Shown here: positions 47,701-53,031 of the stretch, one piece after another | How the letters are laid out: every line of letters starts with the position of its first letter | Position numbering within the stretch: position 1 is the first letter of the stretch | Assembly: GCF_010993745.1 (NCBI RefSeq) | Contig: NZ_WOTN01000001.1 | Coordinates: 251,235 to 315,234 of the forward strand | Direction of reading: 5' to 3' | Length of the DNA stretch: 64,000 bases | Origin: Fodinicola acaciae | GTDB lineage: Bacteria > Actinomycetota > Actinomycetes > Mycobacteriales > HKI-0501 | Translations under genes and position numbers: made by a program | The notes under the pieces: model-generated | What the model was told of the DNA's origin: nothing | The model's input: only the letters and a program-made list of their open reading frames with translations | Database searches by the model: none

Positions 47701-49145
47701 CCCACCGCCCCGCCGACACTGGGACCCGGATACGCCCCAGCCGTACCGCCGTTCCAGGCCTGCGTGACCTGCGCGATCGAGAACGGGTGCGGATTGCAGT
47801 CATAGGCCCACGTGTCGAACACGTGCAACGTCGCTGAGGACACGCTCACCTGCGAACCGGTCAGGTCACCGGTGTAGAAGCGGACGAACGAGTTCGCCTT
47901 GTACGGGTTGGCAGAACCAGCGTTGAACGACCCGACCTTCACCACCAATTCATCCGAATGGTCGACGGCCGGGGTGTCGGTGTCGGCGTACGTCGACTCC
48001 GCACCCGAGAAGGACATGTTGTAGGACGGGTCCACGGTGACCGGGAACACCCGTTTGGTGTCGGTCAACCAGCTCCGGTCAAGACTGACCTCGATGGCCT
48101 GCTGCCCGTCCGCGGTCGTCGTCAGCCGCGAAGTCACCGCATGTGTCGTGGCCGGGTCACCCGAATGCGGATCGACTTTCGAGTCGAACGCGTACGGCGT
48201 GACCAACCGACCCATCGCTTTCCCGGAGGAATCGTTCAGCACAATCGAGCCGTCCGGGCGTTGGGAGGCGGTCAGACCATCCAGATGAAGCGGAAACACC
48301 CACGAACTGGCTGCCGTGGCCGCGTGCAGAACAACGGACTCCTTCAACCCCGAGGCGACCGGGTGCAATTGCAGGTCCGTGTCCGGCAGCACGTTCAGGT
48401 ACGTCGCCGTCGAACCTGACACCTGCGGCCTCACCGACGCCGCGCCCCGCAGGCCGTAGGACAGACCCTTCCCGTTCAGGCCGATCCGCGCCAGGCCTGG
48501 ATCCGTTGCCGTCGAGGCAAGATCAACACTGATCGCGTTGGCTTTCTCCCGCCAACGGCCACCGGCCGCGGTCAGGCTGGTGTCGATCGGTTGCCACGTA
48601 CCCGAACTGTCTCGGTAGTTCACCGGGGTCTGGCTCAACCGGCGGGTGTAGGAGCCGTCCGCGTTCTGAAAATATGTCGAGGTTGCGGTCGACTTCGCCG
48701 CCACTCGCTGGCTGGTTTTCGCATCGAACCGAGCCGACGCCTTTCCACTCGGCCCGGACGGTGTCGGCTTGCCCGGCCTCGCGTACGCCGGCAATTCGCC
48801 CCTGCCCCTGCCCGGCCGGCGACCGTTGCCGCCGGCGGCTTTCGTTGCCGACGCGGGAACCAGATGCGCTTTACCCGCCGCCGTACCAGTCGGCTGCACC
48901 GGCACCGGACCCCATTTCGCCGACGGATCGCCCGCCAGGAAATGCAGTGCCGCAGACAGATCGGGGAGCTGGAACACCGGACCGGCGAACGCCGTCGCCG
49001 GCTCCCAGGAAAATGTCACCAGAAACGTCAGAATCAACATCAGTGCGCCGCGACGCACCAGTCGTCCCTTTTCTCGAGGAAGTCCGCCCCCTCGACGCCT
49101 CCAGACACCGGAATGCACGCCGAATCCACGCAGCCGAGCCGACAT
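38718..49145 (-). CDS. Giant secreted RHS/YD-repeat polymorphic toxin with HINT domain
   Basis: About 3,475 residues. A signal segment (LMLILTFLVTFSWEPATAFAG, near 35-55) is followed by a DNRLRE-type domain (about 390-560), two LamG/concanavalin-like domains (about 965-1140 and 1260-1425), a long run of YD/RHS repeats (about 1480-2800), the RHS core end (RWYNPATGSFMNKDSVALNP, near 2840), a Gly/Ala-rich linker, and a HINT autoprotease domain from CPHSFVASTPVLMANG to ALVHNCD (about 3205-3358). The last 115 residues (HVSIAGGDAVMAAGEVHLRS, INNASGHYRPYGQY) are a toxin-like tip of unknown activity. The ATG at 49145 has GAGGG 4 bp upstream. RHS shells enclose and deliver the cleaved toxin to rival cells. 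Confidence 0.9.
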   Translation of the reverse strand: MSARLRGFGVHSGVWRRRGGGLPREKGRLVRRGALMLILTFLVTFSWEPATAFAGPVFQLPDLSAALHFLAGDPSAKWGPVPVQPTGTAAGKAHLVPASATKAAGGNGRRPGRGRGELPAYARPGKPTPSGPSGKASARFDAKTSQRVAAKSTATSTYFQNADGSYTRRLSQTPVNYRDSSGTWQPIDTSLTAAGGRWREKANAISVDLASTATDPGLARIGLNGKGLSYGLRGAASVRPQVSGSTATYLNVLPDTDLQLHPVASGLKESVVLHAATAASSWVFPLHLDGLTASQRPDGSIVLNDSSGKAMGRLVTPYAFDSKVDPHSGDPATTHAVTSRLTTTADGQQAIEVSLDRSWLTDTKRVFPVTVDPSYNMSFSGAESTYADTDTPAVDHSDELVVKVGSFNAGSANPYKANSFVRFYTGDLTGSQVSVSSATLHVFDTWAYDCNPHPFSIAQVTQAWNGGTAGAYPGPSVGGAVGGATPTVPHACANTAADRTVGDWVAAPVSAGVITAWAASGEPDNGLSLYASTTDKTAWKQFDSVNSDFPPYLEITYTGTLNPQVFSWSPPTGSSVTTLTPALAATGEVSPALGVNPKFRFQVFNSNSTLIADSNVLTTNRWAVPAGKLAWGQTYYWQAQTFDGTRYSAPGIWQTFTVQVPQPLVTSALAQNQGGRGYSPNNGNYTTSATDAQVTSVGPELAVRRDYNSRDPRLSGAFGGAWSSVFDARAVEQHDATNALASVDVTYPEGSTVGFGRNGDGTFSPPSGRFATFTAITGGGYKLIDKDNTAYTFTQALGGGAYGLTSIADANNRTVTYAWSGGHVATATSTASGRALHLAWTTPAGASNPHVSTVTTDPTTAGDNSTIQTWAYSYSGDQLTQVCSPVDTNGCTRYGYQTASQYHNQVLDIGAQSFWPLAETSGTTAASAVVANEGNDNGTYNNVTLGQPGPLAGGSATAASFNGTSSYVELPNQHLYTTPALSVSLWFKTAKPLGVLFSASDQLITNTATAGNFAPALYIGNDGKLIGRFWEGLSNTAITTPTAVTDNNWHHVVLTGSLTAQTLWLDNTQIGSTAGLDPQSGSGVTPHFLKHSYIGAGYLGGTWPDQPHQDDGKYGAYYFNGSIADVGLYAQTLSPQIITGLYQTGLNPVSLLTSITRPSGNTDASVSYDPVTATVTSVTDDKGGTWKIAPPVVTGSSNVYRSAVLGSSPATYHRLGEAAGGSTAVDELNSGDASYHNVTLGGAGPFSDKTAAGFDGTSSFVQLPATDNVQTGPGSVELWFRMATNSTAGGVLFDEQSLDITTITTAQGNYVPAMYVGTDGKLYGKFWDTNHTSGGMVSPTRVNDGLWHHAALAAAANGQVLYLDGQKIGATTAALVASPSNFVYVGAGASGFTWPNHPTNTLGWFPGSISDVAFYRTQVSSQEISNHYSAGRHSGGPSPVQTVTVTDPGGRPQISQYDIANGMRLIAESDGTGRTTTYGYDTGGFAHTITDPNGNVTILGHDVRGNEVSHTTCQNQAAQVCSTTYTTHLPDNTSSKLTPSPTNDLQATVRDGRSASATDNTYLTSYGYDAAGNRTTVTTPPVDGYPSGRTTTISYTDGTTVAAADSGFAPAGLPYKTVSPAGATTLVSYFHNGDIASVTDPAGMVTSFTYDGLGRMLTKKEVSDTYPAGLVTAYAYNGIGQVVTQDDPPTTNRVTGAIHSPRITTVYAPDGQMASQTTADRTGGDAPRTVQATYDDHGQVRTNVDALNKTTTFGYDLYGHKTSETDPNGVTTAYTYDAAGRLLTQVLKGFTGDPNNPSPAADLVESSRAYDPAGQLASVTDAMGNSTNYTYTDNGLVATITKRDPTGTKSFVLQANTYDAAGNPIRQVTNNGATTAASVLDAADRVTSTTVDPTGVNRTTTITYDPDDRPLKSVVQGDPVTPPASPTTGPTITRAATHAAAGTAPRSLVPGISTTMTYDPLGRVTSRAVADDQGHSSKVSWTLDRRGLPTTMTDADNNVTSYAYDEAGRLTTTTAPTVNVETGGAAATPAHPVTTTGYDTFGGPTENEDPNGNVTTTAYDADGQKASVTQPSYTPPGSDSPITPVARWTYDDAGNILTATDPLNHITRYGYDQIGDTTSITDPRGGISRTSFDTNGQALQTTSPGGAVKSATYDYLGRQVTATVLERYPTPATLTSTSSYEASATNPGGAFLASTTTPAGARTSYGYNAVGETISTTDPSGATTHAEYDGFGRTIATTLADGRSTRTSYDHLGDPLQVQQLDTDNTVLTTTSATYNGSGHLTSTTDARGHTSQFTIDPSGLVTQEIQPVDANTSITTTFGYDAAGHRTRFTDGRGNSWLYTYNSLNLPASTIEPATTTYTSAADRTTTTSYDANGRVTRRVAPGGVSVAGSYDDNGNLTGQTGNRAEAVTADRSFTYDPDGRMLTANTAAAGDQGPTGPAVPATNTTFTYNDRGDLLTATGTGGASSFTYNTDGLLTTRTDAAGTATYGYDNADRVSAITDPITGTQLSIAYNTLSQPATIHYGQTGDVRTFGYDHLHRLATDTLTTSTSAASATVASISYGYDENGNLTSKNTTGFGAAGTTANNTYTYDDANRLTSWNNGTTTTPYEYDASGNRTRVGANVYTYNARDELTSDGNISYTYSARGTLTKQTNSAGTATSTTDAYGQQATQGVIGGTTQTYLSDALGRVVHSQATDGTTRTFAFSGAGNDLASDGAHTYSRGPDGSLLAIGTPTTPHNPTSSSRVVGARAPDNNASGSSGGVLAFTDAHDDVVGNFTADSAALTGNSVYDPLGNITASTGMAGNLGFQSGWTDTTTGKVNMATRWYNPATGSFMNKDSVALNPVPQSVSANPFAYVNDNPLAGNDPTGQCSWWDLVCGAKAVVSTGVHLYNRYVAPVVNYVYNNYIKPAANFLYNHLVRPIVNYAVHTYNSVSHFINDAYNQAKRAAARAKQLALEAAARVKRIAIETYQRARAQAAKAATVLAHAAQTVGTFIKAHAATIASVVASTVVFAGCEAVLGAMTGGVGAIPGAILCGGISGAVGGLVEQGVNCMQGQKGGCSGAAFGKAALMGGLTGAIGGVAGALGGKLASAVLGKVLPKLVTEVVGGAAGGAAGGATTSAVSYGMGCRESAAGCTWSGLGHAALSGAETGAAFGAAGAAGSRLGQAFRTFRTTRNAPKESTPAPTTEPAPPESAPNKPARSEESTGCPHSFVASTPVLMANGSTKPIADIKAGDKITNAVPGSSKTQTHTVGHVIITTTDHDFVNLTIATLDNTGHPAAVATITTTAHHPFYDTTHNAFIDAAQLHEGDHLQTTTNTAVVLAVNRHHGTATTYDLTIPDLHTYYVLVGSAAALVHNCDDPRVFENTIPSDRPGFAKTFTPKTLQRRSGKFGYVVKQDGQLLLGRLTDGHVSIAGGDAVMAAGEVHLRSGRILEINNASGHYRPYGQYQQSAAESAFRDAGWEVTNQYVERWPGAE

Positions 49146-49464
49146 CGTCCCTCGTTCCCCGTTCATACCGAATGCCAAGAAAACCAAAGCGCAAAGTCGC
49201 CGACCGGCGGGCAACACACGCCAAGGCAACCGCAAAATCCTTAACCGCCACACCACGCGCCGTCAAGAAGTTCCCCCAGAAATCGAGAAAACAGCTGAGG
49301 TCCCGCGGCCTCAAACACCCAAGACGCGCCAGAACTGGTCACCAAGAAAACTTAGCAATACATTTAATGAATGTAGATTGTTGGTTGGTGGTTCGGCAGC
49401 TACGCTTGAGCGGCCCTCGGACCGATCCGGGAACCGCGCTCTCACGGGGAAATGAGATCCATAC
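49146..49464. promoter_or_regulatory. Divergent promoter region of the RHS gene
   Basis: A 319-bp gap between the RHS gene and a plus-strand gene. An AT-rich patch contains the inverted repeat TACATT-TAATG-AATGTA (49359-49375), which stands out against the GC-rich surroundings and may be an operator or promoter element. An upstream in-frame extension of the RHS ORF to 49256 also crosses this region. Confidence 0.35.
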
Positions 49465-49980
49465 ATGCGTATCGGTGGTGTACGGCTGTCCAGACGCGCT
49501 ATTTTGGCCGTGATCACGGTCACTACAGTCGCGGTCGTGGTCGCTGTTTCCCTCACATTGTCGCTGCGCTCCAGCCCGACCCGCGCACGGCAATACACCG
49601 CCACCACCGCATGCCTGCTCACCGACGCCACCGGCACCGCCCCCGGAACCAGCGCCGCGACCGCCTGGTCGGAAATGCAGAAGGCGTCCCTGCGTAGCCG
49701 TGCCAAGATCCAATACCTGCCCATCAACGGGCCATCAACCACGCAAAACGCCGTTCCCTACCTCAACACCCTCACCCAACGACAATGCGCCGTCATCGTC
49801 GCCACCGGCACCGGGCCTGTCGCGGCCACCGCGGGCAACGCACATCGCTACCCCACCATCACCTTCATCGTCATCGACAAAGACCAGCCACAGCAACACA
49901 ATCTCGTCAGCGTCAGCGCCGCTAACAACGCTCAACTCCAGGCCGTGCTGCAGCAGGCAATCCAAAGGCACGACGCCTGA
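49465..49980 (+). CDS. Membrane-anchored substrate-binding-like protein
   Basis: A 171-residue protein with one N-terminal membrane segment (AILAVITVTTVAVVVAVSLTL) and an external domain resembling the first lobe of BMP-family periplasmic-binding proteins: TATTACLLTDATG, KASLRSRAKIQYLPINGPST, CAVIVATGTGPVAATAGNA, FIVIDKD. It is too short for a complete two-lobed binding protein. It is divergent from the RHS toxin gene; similar small genes occur near toxin loci in actinomycetes to my recollection, but the role is unknown. Confidence 0.7.
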   Translation: MRIGGVRLSRRAILAVITVTTVAVVVAVSLTLSLRSSPTRARQYTATTACLLTDATGTAPGTSAATAWSEMQKASLRSRAKIQYLPINGPSTTQNAVPYLNTLTQRQCAVIVATGTGPVAATAGNAHRYPTITFIVIDKDQPQQHNLVSVSAANNAQLQAVLQQAIQRHDA

Positions 49981-50086
49981 CCTCGACGCCGGCAGAGCCA
50001 CCGCCGTGTGTAGACGGCTCGACCCGTCGGTCGAGCCGTCCAACTGGGTCGGGCCACATCAGGCATGGAGGCGCCACCGTCAGGCC

Positions 50087-50852
50087 TCAGACGGGGGCGT
50101 TTCGTCGCGAATCGTGGTCGTTGTCAGAGCCGTCAGAGCCGGTCCAGCCGTACTGCCAGTTGCTGCCGGTTCCTCGGCATTGGTCGACCGGCGTCGGTTG
50201 GCGTCCGGGTGGCAGCAGGTCGCAGCAGAGGATGCCCTTGAGGTGGACGATTTCGTGTGAGACCAGGCGTGCCATGCCGTGGTCGAACACGGTGACTCGT
50301 GGTGTGCCGTCGAGGTCGAAGTGCTCGACGTGGATGGTGAGTGGCCGCGGTATTCGGCAGCGTACGTCGAAAAAGCTCATGCATCCTTCGTACTGTTCGT
50401 CGGTCTCGACACTGCTGTCGATGATCGTGGGGTTCAGGAGAACCAGGCTGTCGGTGCTGCCAGGGGGCATACGATGGCGGCGGCGCGTTCGATGCCGATC
50501 TGCGGCGCGGCGATGCCCATCCCTTTGCCCCAGGTGTGGACGCGGGCGACGCGCATCGCGGCAGACTGAAGTTCGGAGATGACGCGCAGAGCGTCTTGGC
50601 TCTCTTCGGGGAGTCTGAAGGGCCGGCTTGTCGGCGAAGAATTGGGTCGCCGTCTTGGACAATGCCGACGGCCCGCATCTTCTCGCTCGGAATCGTGATG
50701 TGCTCCGCCGTCTTGGTGGTGTTTCGAAAGTTCCATTCCAGCTGGTAGCGAGCGTTGAGCGGTGGGTCGTCGGTGGACCAGGCGAAAATGTGCCGCCCAT
50801 CATTGTCGTGACGGTCGATCGCTGTCTGGAACGGCATCGCCTCGGCCGTCAT
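50087..50852 (-). pseudogene. Peptide deformylase-like gene with two frameshifts
   Basis: All three deformylase motifs are present but in two frames. GKGMGIAAPQIGIERAAAIV (motif 1) lies in one, EGCMSFF (motif 2) and LVSHEIVHLKGIL (motif 3, HExxH) in another, and the N-terminal part (ITIPSEKMRAVGIVQDGDPILRR) in the third. Indels near 50625-50650 and 50460-50475 separate them. The ATG at 50852 overlaps the stop of the membrane-protein gene (ATGA). The peculiar N-terminal extension (AIDRHDNDGRHIFAWSTDDP) is not part of standard deformylases. The present sequence cannot give a full enzyme. Confidence 0.72.
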
Positions 50853-51391
50853 GGACGTTTGAAGGCCCCAGACGGAGGTGTGCGGCGGCGTACGAGCAGC
50901 GTCGCCGCCACGGCGTCCCAGATGAGCAGTGGCACGATCAGGATCCCGCACTGACCGAGTGGCGCCAGCCAGGTCACCGGCCCGGCGATGACGATGACGT
51001 CACCGGCGCAGCTGATGCGTGCGCCGGCCGGCGGAGACACCGCCTGACCGTCCCAGAGGCGCACCAGTCGCTTCGCCGACGAGCGCGTCAGCGTCACCGT
51101 TTCGCTGCGTCGTCCCGGCGCCGTGATGACGCAGGTGGCCTGCGGGTCGTCGGGGGACAACAGCAGGCGACCGCCTGGTGCGACGTAGCCGCTGCCGATC
51201 TTCGAGTCCTGGTGCGAAAAACCGTAACCTATGACGCTGACGATCAGCACGATGAGCGTGCTGCTGATCGCGACGGAAAGCCAACACAGCAGCCTCGAGT
51301 GCCGACCGGCCGATCGGTCGCCGACAAAGTCGTCTAGGTGCGCCGTACGCCTCCTGGCCGACGGTCGACCTCTCTGCGACGAATTTGCCAT
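50849..51391 (-). CDS. Two-segment membrane protein of unknown function
   Basis: A 180-residue protein with an Arg-rich cytoplasmic N terminus, a membrane segment (LLCWLSVAISSTLIVLIVSVIGYGF), an external domain with two Cys (ATCVITAPG ... ARISCAGD) and a second membrane segment (GQCGILIVPLLIWDAVAATLL). I recognise no family. I chose the ATG at 51391; the frame continues upstream into the IS end, where coding is unlikely. It is coupled to the deformylase-like gene by ATGA. Its original promoter region is cut by the IS701 insertion 71 bp upstream. Confidence 0.6.
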   Translation of the reverse strand: MANSSQRGRPSARRRTAHLDDFVGDRSAGRHSRLLCWLSVAISSTLIVLIVSVIGYGFSHQDSKIGSGYVAPGGRLLLSPDDPQATCVITAPGRRSETVTLTRSSAKRLVRLWDGQAVSPPAGARISCAGDVIVIAGPVTWLAPLGQCGILIVPLLIWDAVAATLLVRRRTPPSGAFKRP

Positions 51392-51486
51392 GACGTCAGC
51401 TATACACGCCGGCACCTCCGCGCTGGAGCCGCATTGCCGAGGTTGGCACAGATCCGGGACTATACGGCAGCCGCACTTTGATCTTG

Positions 51487-52941
51487 TTACGCCGGCTGGT
51501 GTTGTCTGCGGAGTCGGGTTCGGTGGTGGAACCATCGTGCACGGGTTTGGTGGCGTCGTCTCCATAGGTTCCAGTGCAGGTGGTGGGTGTCGGGCCAGAT
51601 CTGGCGGGTGACCAGGGCGAATAGGCGTTTGATCTCGGCGATGGTCAGGGCGATCATGCCAATGTCAGGCGGCGGCTGGTCGTCCGGTGTGTGGGGCAGG
51701 ACGGGCGCCGACGCGCGGGTTTTGGCCTGCGTGGCGGTAATCGCACAGACGGCCAGAGCAGCCATGGTCAGCACGATGTGGCGGAATAGCGCGGTATACA
51801 GGCGGACCTGGGATTGGTCGAGCCCGAATTGGTCTTTGCCGAACTCGAAATCTTCCTCGACCGGCCACCGCAGGCACGCCACCCGTACCAGGGTCATGAA
51901 CTGGATCGGCTCGCCTGGTGGGACGTAGCAGTAGTGGTAGGCCAGCTCACCGGTGTCCAGGTGCTGGCGTATCAATAGAAAATGACGTGGGCTGGCGGTG
52001 CCGACCCAGGCCCAGGCATACGCGCGTTCGCCTTTGGAGCCGGCCACCGAGCAGATCTGCCACGATTCCGGCAGCAGGAAACGCCTCACCAGGTCATCAG
52101 CCCGTATCGGCGGCCCTGACGCCACGTCAACCTGGAAAGCACACCCAACCCGGACGACGTATCCGGTGCCGTTGCCCTCAAGAAAAGCCCGAAAATCACC
52201 AGCCCGCCCGTAAACTTCGTCAGCGGCACACCACGGCGGCATCGTGCCCTCGGCGACCATATCGACGAAAATATCCGTGGCCAACTGCCACTTGGTCCGA
52301 AATACGACATCGTCGCCGATTCCCAGCGCGGCACGGCGATCTGGATCATTCAGCTGGTTCACCGGAACGTAGATCTTGGCACCAACCAGGGCATGCCCGG
52401 AATCGGTCGCATACGAGCAATAAACAGTGTTCACACCGTTGGCGACCCGACCGGCGCAGCCCATGTACTGGCGTTGCACCCCGGCCGTCGCCCGGCCCTG
52501 CTTCTGCTGCCCAGACTCATCCACCGCCGCCACCCGCAGCGGCCGGTTCCCCAACACCTCGGTGACCAACCCACGGATCGCCGCGATAGCGGCCTCGTGA
52601 TCCCACACCGCGTGATCCCACACCGCGTGATCCCACACCGCGTGATCCCACACCGCGTGATCCCACACCGCGTGATCCCACACCGCGTGATCCCACACCG
52701 CGTGATTCAGCAGCCGCTGCATCCGGTCGGGCGTCGCGTCACCGGCATGCTCGGCAACCGTCCACCCGTTCTTGCGCGGCAGATCGGTCATCAACGCCGC
52801 GACATACTTCCCCGCCTGCACAAACGGCTCCACCCGGCTAAAACACGGCCGCAACAAGCCATGCAACCTGGCCAAATTCGACCCCGCCAACTCACCCTCT
52901 ACGATGGCAACAGCAGCCGCCTCACCGATCTCTTTTCTCAC
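51487..52941 (-). CDS. IS701 family transposase
   Basis: A 484-residue DDE transposase. Family blocks: FVQAGKYVAALMTDLPRKNGW, the first Asp in VAAVDESGQQKQGRATAGVQRQY, the second in PPWCAADEVYGRAGDFR, and the Glu region CLRWPVEEDFEFGKDQFGLDQSQVR. Everything appears intact, but near residue 80 the pentapeptide HAVWD is repeated seven times where related enzymes have it once (from memory of the family consensus LLNHAVWDHEAA). The start is GTG at 52941. Confidence 0.9.
   Translation of the reverse strand: MRKEIGEAAAVAIVEGELAGSNLARLHGLLRPCFSRVEPFVQAGKYVAALMTDLPRKNGWTVAEHAGDATPDRMQRLLNHAVWDHAVWDHAVWDHAVWDHAVWDHAVWDHAVWDHEAAIAAIRGLVTEVLGNRPLRVAAVDESGQQKQGRATAGVQRQYMGCAGRVANGVNTVYCSYATDSGHALVGAKIYVPVNQLNDPDRRAALGIGDDVVFRTKWQLATDIFVDMVAEGTMPPWCAADEVYGRAGDFRAFLEGNGTGYVVRVGCAFQVDVASGPPIRADDLVRRFLLPESWQICSVAGSKGERAYAWAWVGTASPRHFLLIRQHLDTGELAYHYCYVPPGEPIQFMTLVRVACLRWPVEEDFEFGKDQFGLDQSQVRLYTALFRHIVLTMAALAVCAITATQAKTRASAPVLPHTPDDQPPPDIGMIALTIAEIKRLFALVTRQIWPDTHHLHWNLWRRRHQTRARWFHHRTRLRRQHQPA
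52597..52701. repeat. Seven perfect 15-bp tandem repeats inside the transposase gene
   Basis: GTGATCCCACACCGC is repeated seven times without a mismatch (105 bp). Fifteen bases keep frame, adding six extra AVWDH-type units to the protein. Perfect identity implies very recent replication slippage and likely length variation. Confidence 0.95.
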
Positions 52942-53031
52942 AAACTGATGATCTCGAGGCGGCTGCCCCCATGATCAACACGACACGCCGACGCGCTCAC
53001 CGGCCAAGACCGCTAAGTGCGGCTGCCGTAC

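Larger units (their letters stand above)
51463..53030 (-). mobile_element. IS701-family insertion sequence, complete
   Basis: Bounded by a 16-bp perfect terminal inverted repeat: TACGGCAGCCGCACTT at 51463-51478 and its complement at 53015-53030, total 1,568 bp. It carries one transposase gene. The flanks (CTA on the left, CCTAGG on the right) show no perfect target duplication, though CTA-rich targets are typical of this family. The right end stops 1 bp before the lanthionine synthetase stop codon. Confidence 0.85.
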
